7,397 nt of DNA from Sandarakinorhabdus sp. (GTDB lineage: Bacteria > Pseudomonadota > Alphaproteobacteria > Sphingomonadales > Sphingomonadaceae), in contig JALOSK010000096.1 of assembly GCA_025458465.1 (NCBI GenBank), positions 1-7,397 of the forward strand, given 5' to 3'. Of the stretch, positions 1 to 5,879 are shown in pieces. Both the position numbers and the translations under genes were made by a program. Within the stretch, counting starts at the first letter, position 1, and each line of letters starts with the position of its first letter. The notes below the pieces were generated by a model that saw only the letters and a list, made by a program, of their open reading frames with translations, was not told the origin of the DNA and did no database searches.

Positions 1-854
1 TCCCCGGTCTTGGGGCTGACGAGATCGAATTCAGTGCCGTCGCGCACCGCTTCCATGAACTTGTCGGTAACCAGCACGCCGTGGTGCAGGTTCAGCGCCT
101 TGCGATTGAAATCGCCCGACGGCTTGCGGATTTCCAGGAACTCCTCGATCTCCGGGTGGGAGACATCGAGGTAGCAGGCCGCCGAGCCGCGGCGCAGGCT
201 GCCCTGGCTGATGGCCAGCGTCAGGCTGTCCATCACGCGGACGAACGGGATGATGCCGCTGGTCTTGCCGTTCAGGCCAACCGGTTCGCCAATGCCGCGC
301 ACCCGGCCCCAATAGGTGCCGATGCCGCCGCCACGCGAGGCGAGCCACACATTCTCGTTCCAGGTGCCGACAATGCCTTCCAGACTGTCGCTCACCGAGT
401 TCAGATAGCAGCTGATCGGCAAGCCGCGCCCGGTACCGCCATTCGAAAGCACCGGGGTGGCCGGCATGAACCACAGCTGGCTGATGTAATCGTAGATGCG
501 CTGGGCATGTTCGGCGTCATCGGAATAGGCCGCGGCCACGCGGGCAAACAGGTCCTGATAGGATTCGCCGGGCAGCAGGTAGCGGTCATCCAGCGTGTCC
601 TTGCCGAAATCGGTGAGCAGCGCGTCGCGGCTGCGGTCAACCGTCACCGGGAACTTCCACGGCAGGATGTCGCTGGATCCCGGCTTGGCGGCCACAGCAG
701 TCGCAGACGCCGCAGACGCAACCGCCTGGGCCAGCGCACCGGCGGCCAGGCTTGCCGCCAAGGCTTCGCCGGCGGCCGCAGCCTCGCTGCGGTCTGCCGT
801 CAGATCGGCCGTGCTCACGCCTTCACCCATATCCATCGTCCGAAACTCGCTCAT
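1..854 (-). CDS. nrdA: Ribonucleoside-diphosphate reductase, alpha (large) subunit, N-terminal part (3' end outside window)
   Basis: Catalytic subunit of class I ribonucleotide reductase, which reduces NDPs to dNDPs in the cytosol using a radical supplied by a beta subunit (not in this window). The 284 visible codons read PVTVDRSRDALLTDFGK from about residue 69, then FMPATPVLSNGG, LPISCYLN, ASRGGGIG, SGIIPFVRVMDS, SQGSLRRGSAACY and ALNLHHGV, a run typical of large-subunit reductases. Cys149 in PISCYLN aligns with the redox-active cysteine corresponding to E. coli NrdA Cys225. The remaining catalytic residues lie off the left edge. Residues 1-62 show no ATP-cone pattern; residues 25-56 are 19/32 alanine. 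The start at 854 is preceded by a GAGGGG Shine-Dalgarno-like block 10 nt upstream, inside a hairpin. ATGs at codons 7 and 9 are alternatives without a better ribosome site. The family call is firm; the NrdA rather than NrdE label is by resemblance. Confidence 0.93.
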   Translation of the reverse strand, partial: MSEFRTMDMGEGVSTADLTADRSEAAAAGEALAASLAAGALAQAVASAASATAVAAKPGSSDILPWKFPVTVDRSRDALLTDFGKDTLDDRYLLPGESYQDLFARVAAAYSDDAEHAQRIYDYISQLWFMPATPVLSNGGTGRGLPISCYLNSVSDSLEGIVGTWNENVWLASRGGGIGTYWGRVRGIGEPVGLNGKTSGIIPFVRVMDSLTLAISQGSLRRGSAACYLDVSHPEIEEFLEIRKPSGDFNRKALNLHHGVLVTDKFMEAVRDGTEFDLVSPKTG

Positions 855-864
855 CAGTTCAATG

Positions 865-884
865 CCCCTCTATCATACGAGGGG
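865..884 (-). promoter_or_regulatory. Hairpin in the reductase 5' leader that contains the likely Shine-Dalgarno sequence
   Basis: A perfect 6-bp inverted repeat, CCCCTC (865-870) and GAGGGG (879-884), flanks an 8-nt loop. In the minus-strand mRNA the 3' arm reads GAGGGG and lies 10 nt before the reductase ATG at 854. It is the only Shine-Dalgarno-like block there. Folding would therefore hide the ribosome site. As DNA it could equally be a repressor operator. The sequence does not match the usual ACACAATATATTGTGT-like NrdR box. The repeat is seen directly; the regulatory role is inferred. Confidence 0.45.
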
Positions 885-923
885 AACAAATCGGGGTCAC
901 GCACTTGTTTGCCGCAGCGCTGC

Positions 924-941
924 TTATCCCCGATATCCACA
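924..941 (+). promoter_or_regulatory. Two abutting DnaA-box-like nonamers
   Basis: TTATCCCCG (924-932) matches the DnaA box consensus TTATCCACA at 7 of 9 positions, and the directly adjoining ATATCCACA (933-941) matches at 8 of 9, in the same orientation. They lie about 70-90 bp upstream of the reductase start codon. DnaA is known to regulate nrdAB through such boxes in E. coli, so the position is suggestive. Neither nonamer is perfect, and chance matches cannot be excluded. Confidence 0.35.
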
Positions 942-1034
942 GGATGCCCAGCCCGGCGCCCTGCCTGTCCCCCGCCCGGAACCACCACAACTTGTGTCTG
1001 GCTGGTTCCGATACGCAATGGATAGTGCCACAGC

Positions 1035-1091
1035 TGAATCGGCTGACAAGCCCCAATTCACGCCTTGACGCCCCGAAACGGTTGAATCGGC
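1035..1091. repeat. Direct repeat TGAATCGGC with GANTC methylation sites
   Basis: The nonamer TGAATCGGC occurs at 1035-1043 and again at 1083-1091, exactly 48 bp apart. Each copy contains GAATC, a target of the alphaproteobacterial CcrM methylase; a third GANTC site (GATTC) lies at 1177-1181. The repeats are exact but short. A role in cell-cycle-linked expression of either flanking gene is an inference only. Confidence 0.35.
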
Positions 1092-1279
1092 AGGAGTCGT
1101 CCACAGCCATTTCGCCACAGGCACGGCAGCCAAGAGGCATCAACAGCTTGGCGCCGATTGCTGAACCGCCACCCAAGATTCGTGCGCCCGGATATGGACG
1201 CCGCCAGCCCCCGCTTCTATCCTGATCCCCATCAACAGTGGCCATTTTGCAACAATCGCCGGGTGCCACCGCCGGCCCA

Positions 1280-1285
1280 AGAGGA
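1280..1285 (+). promoter_or_regulatory. Ribosome binding site setting the fumarase start
   Basis: AGAGGA ends 7 nt before the ATG at 1293. It is the reason to prefer this start over an in-frame ATG at 1158, which would add 45 residues without fumarase-like character. Confidence 0.7.
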
Positions 1286-1292
1286 CCTTTTC

Positions 1293-2807
1293 ATGACCCT
1301 GATCCGCGAGGAAGACGTCATCGAATCCGTGGCGGATGCCCTGCAGTACATCAGCTATTATCACCCGATGGACTATATCAGGGCGCTGGGCCGGGCCTAT
1401 GCGCTGGAAGAATCGCCGGCGGCCCGTGATGCCATCGCCCAGATCCTCACCAACAGCCGGATGAGCGCGGAAGGCCACCGGCCGATCTGCCAGGACACCG
1501 GCATCGTGGTGGTGTTCGTGAAAGTGGGCATGAACGTGCGCTGGCAAGCCACGAGAACCCTTTCGGAAATGATCAACGAAGGCGTGCGCCGCGCCTATCT
1601 GAACCCCGAAAACACACTGCGCGCCTCGATCGTGGCCGATCCGGCCTTCACCCGGGTGAACACCCGCGACAACACGCCGGCCGTGGTTCACGTCGAACTG
1701 GTGCCGGGCGACCATGTCGACATCACCGTTTCGGCCAAGGGAGGCGGATCGGAAAACAAGGCCAAGTTCGCCATGCTGAATCCCAGCGATTCCATTCGGG
1801 ACTGGGTGGTGAACACGGTGCCGCTGATGGGGGCCGGCTGGTGCCCGCCCGGCATGCTGGGCATCGGCATTGGCGGATCGGCGGAAAAGGCGATGCTGCT
1901 GGCCAAGGAATCGCTGATGGAACCCATCGACATGGCCGAACTGAAGGCCCGCGGCCCGCGCACACCGATCGAGGAGCTGCGCATCGAATTGCACGACGCC
2001 GTGAATGATCTGGGCATCGGCGCACAGGGGCTGGGCGGGCTCTCCACGGTGCTCGACGTCAAGATTCTCGACACGCCAACCCATGCCGCGTCCAAGCCCA
2101 TCGCCATGATCCCCAACTGCGCCGCCACCCGGCACGCCCACTTCACCCTCACCGGCAGCGGCCCGGCCTATCTGCCGCAACCCAATCTGGATGAATGGCC
2201 CAAGGTGAACTGGACGCCGGACAAGGCCGCCAAACCGGTCAATCTCGACACGCTGACCCCGGCCGAGGTGGCGAGTTGGAAGCCGGGAGACCGGCTGCTG
2301 CTGAACGGGCGCATGCTCACTGGCCGCGATGCCGCGCACAAGCGCATGGTGGACATGCTGGCCCGCGGCGAGGCGCTGCCGGTCGATTTCACCAATCGCG
2401 TCATCTATTATGTCGGCCCCGTTGATCCGGTGCGCGATGAAGTGGTGGGCCCCGCCGGCCCCACCACCGCCACCCGCATGGACAAGTTCACCGAAACCAT
2501 GCTGGCCCAGACCGGCCTGATCGCGATGATCGGCAAGGCCGAACGCGGCCCAGCCGGCATCGAGGCCATAAAGCGCCACAAGGCCGCCTATCTGATGGCG
2601 GTGGGCGGCGCCGCCTATCTGGTGGCCAAGGCCATCAAGGCGGCCCGCGTCGTGGCCTTCGAGGATCTCGGCATGGAGGCGATTTACGAGTTCGATGTCA
2701 AGGACATGCCGGTCACGGTTGCAGTGGACAGTGAAGGTACCAGCGTCCACCAGACCGGCCCCGCAGACTGGAAGGCGCGCATTGCGCGGGCCCGGCAGCA
2801 GGCGTGA
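1293..2807 (+). CDS. fumA: Class I fumarate hydratase ([4Fe-4S], FumA/FumB type)
   Basis: Cytosolic fumarase catalysing reversible hydration of fumarate to L-malate in the TCA cycle. The 504-residue product has the usual length and both domains of the oxygen-sensitive class I enzymes: the iron-sulfur fumarase domain to about residue 285, and a C-terminal swivel domain from about residue 300. Three cysteines are in the expected cluster-binding contexts: Cys66 in RPICQDTG, Cys184 in GAGWCPPG and Cys276 in PNCAATRH. GIGIGGSAEKA follows the second, and GPTTATRMDKF lies in the swivel domain. The ATG at 1293 has an AGAGGA ribosome site, and the upstream in-frame extension is dismissed. The gene heads a same-strand group with a small ORF 10 bp downstream and a HAD phosphatase after it. 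Nothing is missing or broken. Class I enzymes are distinct from the cluster-free FumC; the symbol fumA is by class and does not distinguish FumA from FumB. Confidence 0.96.
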   Translation: MTLIREEDVIESVADALQYISYYHPMDYIRALGRAYALEESPAARDAIAQILTNSRMSAEGHRPICQDTGIVVVFVKVGMNVRWQATRTLSEMINEGVRRAYLNPENTLRASIVADPAFTRVNTRDNTPAVVHVELVPGDHVDITVSAKGGGSENKAKFAMLNPSDSIRDWVVNTVPLMGAGWCPPGMLGIGIGGSAEKAMLLAKESLMEPIDMAELKARGPRTPIEELRIELHDAVNDLGIGAQGLGGLSTVLDVKILDTPTHAASKPIAMIPNCAATRHAHFTLTGSGPAYLPQPNLDEWPKVNWTPDKAAKPVNLDTLTPAEVASWKPGDRLLLNGRMLTGRDAAHKRMVDMLARGEALPVDFTNRVIYYVGPVDPVRDEVVGPAGPTTATRMDKFTETMLAQTGLIAMIGKAERGPAGIEAIKRHKAAYLMAVGGAAYLVAKAIKAARVVAFEDLGMEAIYEFDVKDMPVTVAVDSEGTSVHQTGPADWKARIARARQQA

Positions 2808-2811
2808 GGTG
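2806..2811 (+). promoter_or_regulatory. Ribosome binding site for the TTG-start ORF, overlapping the fumarase stop
   Basis: GAGGTG overlaps the fumarase TGA and ends 6 nt before the TTG at 2818. This spacing supports use of TTG and suggests translational coupling to fumarase. Confidence 0.45.
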
Positions 2812-2817
2812 CATTGA

Positions 2818-3171
2818 TTGTCTCTCCGCGCCAATACCGACCGAACGCGCTTTGCATTGGCCCGCAAACAGATGATTGCGCGTTACCGGCCCTTCATCAT
2901 GCGCAGCCACGAAGCCCGGATCATGCTGGCCGCGCAATGGCTGGCCAACAGCTATCGCCAGAGCCATGGCGAGGCGTGGCGCGAGGCACTGACAGGCGAG
3001 CTTGCCCGCATCCGCATCCGGCTTGAACAGCAGCCAGACCCAAAACGCGTCTGCAAGCAGGCTCCAATCGCCGCGCGAGACAGGAGCGACGGCCACCCGC
3101 CCGGGGAGCCAGGCGCCATCACGCAGCAAGAGAACGGGGTCATCCGCAGGCTGTTCCTGACCGGCTTGTGA
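2818..3171 (+). CDS. Small hypothetical protein downstream of fumarase
   Basis: I do not recognise this 117-residue product and assign no function. It would start at TTG, 10 bp after the fumarase stop and behind a GAGGTG ribosome site, and stop 19 bp before the HAD phosphatase gene. The first 70 residues are protein-like, rich in Arg and Ala with probable helices (HEARIMLAAQWLANSY and a following EALTGELARIRIRL), and their codons favour G or C at the third position like the neighbours. From about residue 72 (position 3030) the composition changes: more A/T-ending codons, and a Pro/Gly/Asp-rich tail without pattern. Either the tail is disordered, or a frameshift or early end has joined non-coding sequence. 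No signal peptide or membrane segment is seen. An ATG at codon 19 (2872) is a possible internal start. A minus-strand frame across the same region has no good start context. Confidence 0.5.
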   Translation: MSLRANTDRTRFALARKQMIARYRPFIMRSHEARIMLAAQWLANSYRQSHGEAWREALTGELARIRIRLEQQPDPKRVCKQAPIAARDRSDGHPPGEPGAITQQENGVIRRLFLTGL

Positions 3172-3190
3172 AACGCTGGGGCTGGCAAAC

Positions 3191-3871
3191 ATGATCCCTG
3201 CCCGCCCGGCGGCGATCCTGTTCGATATGGACGGCCTTCTGCTCGATACCGAGCGGTTGATCCGCGATACCATGGCTGCCGCAATGGCCGATTGGGGCCT
3301 TGTGCTGCGCAATGACCAGTTCGCCCGGCTGATCGGCCTCCCCGAACGCGACTGCAAGGCGATCATGGCAGACATGTTCGGAGCCGAACTTGATTATGAT
3401 GTTCTGCGCGCCGCCACGGCCCGGCGCATCGCGGCGGAACATGGCCCGGTGCGGCCGCTGAAACCGGGCGCACGCGCGCTGGTGCAGCAGGTCGAGGCCG
3501 CTGGCATCGCCTGTGCACTCGTCAGTTCCACAGAACGCCGGCTGATCGAAAGCCACCTGCACCATGCAGGCTTGCTGGGCCATTTCCGCGTCATCGTGGC
3601 CGGTGACGAGGTCAGCGCCGGCAAGCCCGACCCCGAACCCTATCGCGTGGCCGCCGCCCAACTGGGTCTCCCGCCGCAATCCTGCCTTGCCCTGGAAGAC
3701 AGCCACAACGGCGTGCGTTCTGCCCATGCGGCCGGCGTGCCTGTCATCATGGTGCCCGATCTGCTGCCGGCAACGCCGGCGATCAGGGCACTTGCGCTGG
3801 CCGTGGCGCCGGATCTCGCCATGGTGGCGGCTTGGCTGGGTGCGGCAGCAGGTCGCAACCGGGCCCGTTAA
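3191..3871 (+). CDS. HAD-superfamily phosphatase (beta-phosphoglucomutase-like)
   Basis: Cytosolic Mg-dependent hydrolase of the haloacid dehalogenase superfamily, probably acting on a small phosphorylated metabolite; the substrate cannot be read from sequence. All four motifs are present in 226 residues: motif I FDMDGLLLDTE with nucleophile Asp12 and acid/base Asp14, motif II VSST around Ser112, motif III Lys145 in GKPDPEPY, and motif IV Glu169-Asp170 in LEDSHNGVRSAHAAG. The segment between motif I and motif II (about residues 20-90) is helical, consistent with the four-helix cap of subfamily I (beta-phosphoglucomutase, phosphoglycolate phosphatase and similar). Without Asp-x-Asp changes it should be active. 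The ATG at 3191 places DMDG at the usual distance from the N-terminus, although the ribosome site is weak (GGGG about 10 nt upstream). It lies 19 bp after the small ORF and may be cotranscribed with fumarase. Confidence 0.93.
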   Translation: MIPARPAAILFDMDGLLLDTERLIRDTMAAAMADWGLVLRNDQFARLIGLPERDCKAIMADMFGAELDYDVLRAATARRIAAEHGPVRPLKPGARALVQQVEAAGIACALVSSTERRLIESHLHHAGLLGHFRVIVAGDEVSAGKPDPEPYRVAAAQLGLPPQSCLALEDSHNGVRSAHAAGVPVIMVPDLLPATPAIRALALAVAPDLAMVAAWLGAAAGRNRAR

Positions 3872-3926
3872 GCCAATAGAAAACCATGCTGGTGCTTAAG
3901 GGGTGCCGCAAGGGTGATGTGGCTTC

Positions 3927-3933
3927 GGGAGGA
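3927..3933 (+). promoter_or_regulatory. Ribosome binding site setting the lipoprotein start
   Basis: GGGAGGA ends 6 nt before the ATG at 3940. It favours that start over an in-frame ATG at 3886, which has no ribosome site and would bury the signal peptide. Confidence 0.7.
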
Positions 3934-3939
3934 CAGGAC

Positions 3940-4518
3940 ATGGATGCGTTGCGGGGAAGAATTCGGCCGGCCGGCGGGCGTGTGAACACGGGGCTGGCGC
4001 TATCGATGCTGGCGGGGCTGGCATTGGCGGCCTGCACCACCAGCGAGGCACCACCACCCCAGGTGGTGGCCATCACGCCGGTGGCGCCAACGGCGCCGCC
4101 ACCACGGGATGAAGCCATCCTGTCCGGTCCGGACGAAGCGGCGACAGCGGAGATGATCTGGGCCCTGCGCGGCGGCCTGAATGTTGCCGCCCTACAATGC
4201 GGCAACCGTTCGCTTTCAGATAATTACAATCAGATCCTTCGGCACCATCGCAGCATCTTGAACGAAGCCTATGCTGCCGAACAGGCGCGTTATGGCAAGC
4301 TGCATGGCAAGGCCGGCATCGCCCGGCATGATGTGGCGATGACCAGGCTCTACAACCGCTTTGCCAACCTGCCCAACCGGGCGCGTTACTGCGGCGATGC
4401 GGCGCGCCTTTCCACCGAACTGCTGTCGTTGCCGTCCGAACGCCTGCCGGCCGTGGCGCGGCGGGCGCTGGCCCGGCTGGATCCGGCCGCCGTGCCCAGC
4501 GTCAGCGTGGCGCGCTGA
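3940..4518 (+). CDS. Predicted lipoprotein with a conserved two-cysteine domain, function unknown
   Basis: A 192-residue envelope protein. A basic N-terminus (Arg5, Arg7, Arg9, Arg14) is followed by a hydrophobic stretch (about 18-31) ending in the lipobox LAAC, so Cys32 should be lipidated and anchored in a membrane. A Pro/Ala-rich linker (about 36-56) leads to a helical domain starting near residue 66, with WALRGGLNVAALQC, DNYNQILRHH, TRLYNRFANL and RARYC as its main blocks. Cys87 and Cys151 are the only other cysteines and probably form a disulfide in the periplasm. I recall similar uncharacterised exported proteins with an AGLNVAALQC-like motif in sphingomonads, but no function is known to me. 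The GGGAGGA ribosome site selects the ATG at 3940. It sits 68 bp after the HAD gene and may have its own promoter. Its last 17 bp overlap the convergent serine hydrolase gene. Confidence 0.85.
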   Translation: MDALRGRIRPAGGRVNTGLALSMLAGLALAACTTSEAPPPQVVAITPVAPTAPPPRDEAILSGPDEAATAEMIWALRGGLNVAALQCGNRSLSDNYNQILRHHRSILNEAYAAEQARYGKLHGKAGIARHDVAMTRLYNRFANLPNRARYCGDAARLSTELLSLPSERLPAVARRALARLDPAAVPSVSVAR

Positions 4519-5803
4519 GCGCCGCGACGATCGCATCGAAGGCGGGCATGGTGACGGCCATGTTGGCGCGATTGGTGGCAACCGGGTGACTGCCCAGCCG
4601 GGCGATCACCACACCCGCCTTGCGGTCGATGTAAATGGCCTGCCCATGCACGCCCAGTGCCATCAACTGCCCGCCGGCGCGGTGCCACCACTGGCTGCCA
4701 TAATTGCCGTCAAGGTTGCCGGGATATCGCGTGGCGGCAAAGGCCGCCGGATCGCCGCCCGCGAAGATGCGCGCCACGGCGGCCGGCGGCACGATCTGCT
4801 GGCCATTGTGCCGCCCACCCAGCCGCATCATCTCGCCAAACCGGGCAATGTCGCGCAGGGATGCCATCAGGCCACCGCCGCCAAAGGCCGTGCCGATGCG
4901 GTCCAGCCCGATGGCGGCATCCTGCTCCATCCCCAGCCGTGACCAGTAACGATCCTGAATCTGCGCGGCGAGGCTCTGCCCGGTCACCCGTTCGATGATC
5001 CACTGCAGCGCCTGCGTGTTGGGCGTGCGATAGACGAAATCGCCGCCGTGGGGCGCGTTCTTGCCCAGGCTCGCAACAAAGCCATGGTGGCCATCCGGCC
5101 CATCATATCCCGGCGGCCGCGGCCCCCAGGCGCCGGCGATGCTCATCTTCTGCACATCGGTCAGCCCGGTCTGTCCGGCCACATAATCCTCGGAAAAGGC
5201 CAGGCCCGTGCGCATGTCGAGGATCTGGCGGATGGTGGCGTCGCCAAGGCCAGAGCCCTTCAGTTCGGGCACATGATGGTCTGCCGTCCGATCCGGATCG
5301 AGCCGGCCTTCGTCGATCAGCGTTTCGGCCAGCGTGCCGACGAAGCTTTTGGTGACGGAAAACAGGATATGCTGGGTGGCGGGCGTGGTGACACCAAACC
5401 AGCGTTCATACACCACAACGCCATCCTTCATCACCAGGATGGCATCGGTGTAGGTGGCGGCCAGCGCATCGCGCCAGGTCATCGCCTTGCCGTCAAGCGT
5501 GATCAGCCGCACATCGTCCAGATCATCGCGCAGGGCAACCGGCAGCGCCGCGATGTTCTGACCACGCGCGATGCTGGCGGTGGGCACCAGTTCGCGAAAA
5601 TGGGAGAAGCCCCAGCGGTGCTGCGGGAAGCGCCACATCGAGCCATCGTCCCAGCGCACCTGTTTTTCGGCCGGCACCGGGTGGCCCTGCATCCAGCCCA
5701 TCGCGGCCGGGTCCGTCTCAGCAGCGCTCTGCCGGCCTTCCTGTGCGAAACCGGGCACATGGGTTGAAAGCGCAATCGTCATCGCAAGCAGCACGCGCAG
5801 CAT
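4502..5803 (-). CDS. Secreted serine hydrolase, class C beta-lactamase / 6-aminohexanoate-dimer hydrolase type
   Basis: A 433-residue exported hydrolase of the penicillin-binding-protein-like fold, predicted periplasmic after removal of an N-terminal signal peptide (MLRVLLAMTIALSTHVPGFA, probable cleavage near residue 20). The catalytic SxxK tetrad is Ser149-Val-Thr-Lys152 within LFSVTKSFVG. The second motif is the Tyr258 region (VYRTPNTQAL), and HGQ at 386-388 in GVHGQAIYID replaces the KTG of true beta-lactamases. HGQ-like third motifs and the SVTKSFVG context are typical of the esterase/amidase branch that includes the nylon-oligomer hydrolase NylB, so an ester or amide substrate is more likely than a beta-lactam. 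The real substrate is unknown. A strong GGGGAGGG ribosome site lies 7 nt upstream of the ATG. The gene is divergent from the RidA-like gene across 76 bp, and its 3' end overlaps the lipoprotein gene. The frame is intact. Confidence 0.93.
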   Translation of the reverse strand: MLRVLLAMTIALSTHVPGFAQEGRQSAAETDPAAMGWMQGHPVPAEKQVRWDDGSMWRFPQHRWGFSHFRELVPTASIARGQNIAALPVALRDDLDDVRLITLDGKAMTWRDALAATYTDAILVMKDGVVVYERWFGVTTPATQHILFSVTKSFVGTLAETLIDEGRLDPDRTADHHVPELKGSGLGDATIRQILDMRTGLAFSEDYVAGQTGLTDVQKMSIAGAWGPRPPGYDGPDGHHGFVASLGKNAPHGGDFVYRTPNTQALQWIIERVTGQSLAAQIQDRYWSRLGMEQDAAIGLDRIGTAFGGGGLMASLRDIARFGEMMRLGGRHNGQQIVPPAAVARIFAGGDPAAFAATRYPGNLDGNYGSQWWHRAGGQLMALGVHGQAIYIDRKAGVVIARLGSHPVATNRANMAVTMPAFDAIVAALSAPR

Positions 5804-5879
5804 CGCCGCGCCCTCCCCTGTTGGTCTGTCGTTGCCATGATGCTAGGCCGGTGGCAGCCGTTCCGGCAAGGAGTTCCCC
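5804..5879. promoter_or_regulatory. Divergent spacer between serine hydrolase and RidA-like gene
   Basis: This 76-bp spacer must carry start signals for both flanking genes, unless one is read from further away. It contains the two ribosome sites, GGGGAGGG (minus, 5811-5818) and AAGGAG (plus, 5868-5873). On the minus strand TTGCCG and TAGCAT are 18 bp apart and could be a weak -35/-10 pair for the hydrolase. No comparable plus-strand pair stands out, and no clear operator is visible. Confidence 0.4.

Larger units (their letters stand above)
855..1292. promoter_or_regulatory. Divergent intergenic region between the reductase gene and the fumarase gene
   Basis: This 438-bp stretch must hold the promoters of the minus-strand reductase gene and the plus-strand fumarase gene. 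No open frame within it has a good ribosome site or recognisable protein, and the in-frame extension of fumarase back to 1158 does not resemble fumarase. From left to right I see the Shine-Dalgarno hairpin (865-884), two abutting DnaA-box-like nonamers (924-941), an 11-bp palindrome CACAACTTGTG (986-996), a direct repeat TGAATCGGC (1035-1043 and 1083-1091), three GANTC sites, and a short GCCGG/CCGGC inverted repeat just upstream of the fumarase ribosome site (1258-1276). I could not assign convincing -35/-10 boxes for either gene. Confidence 0.6.

Noticed and set aside
986..996. Palindrome CACAACTTGTG upstream of the reductase gene as an NrdR box
   Set aside because: The half-sites resemble NrdR arms, but they are separated by only 1 bp instead of the AT-rich spacer of a 16-bp NrdR box, and there is no second tandem copy at the expected spacing.
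859..1269. Minus-strand open frame of 136 codons in the intergenic region
   Set aside because: It has no ribosome site, no recognisable domain, and would fill the space needed for the reductase promoter. It looks like a chance frame in GC-rich DNA.
1158..1292. In-frame N-terminal extension of fumarase from an upstream ATG at 1158
   Set aside because: The 45 extra residues are Pro/Arg-rich and unlike fumarase. The ATG at 1293 has a good AGAGGA ribosome site and gives the usual family length of about 500 residues.
1140..2867. Long minus-strand open frame of 575 codons opposite fumarase
   Set aside because: It is the antisense shadow of a strongly conserved gene in GC-rich codon usage; its His/Gly/Arg-rich product has no domain pattern.
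2713..3375. Minus-strand open frame of 220 codons across the fumarase end, the small ORF and the HAD gene start
   Set aside because: It overlaps two confident plus-strand genes. A short stretch around 3000-3170 looks faintly protein-like, but it lacks a start with a ribosome site, and the plus-strand frame is better placed.
3868..3899. Inverted repeat TTAAGC/GCTTAA after the HAD gene as a terminator
   Set aside because: The stem is only 6 bp and AT-rich with a 20-nt loop and no T-tract, so it is too weak to call.
3886..3939. Upstream ATG at 3886 as the lipoprotein start
   Set aside because: It has no ribosome site and would place 18 residues before a normal lipoprotein signal peptide.
5048..5767. 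Plus-strand open frame of 239 codons opposite the serine hydrolase
   Set aside because: It is the antisense shadow of the hydrolase gene, whose SxxK and HGQ motifs on the minus strand are unambiguous.
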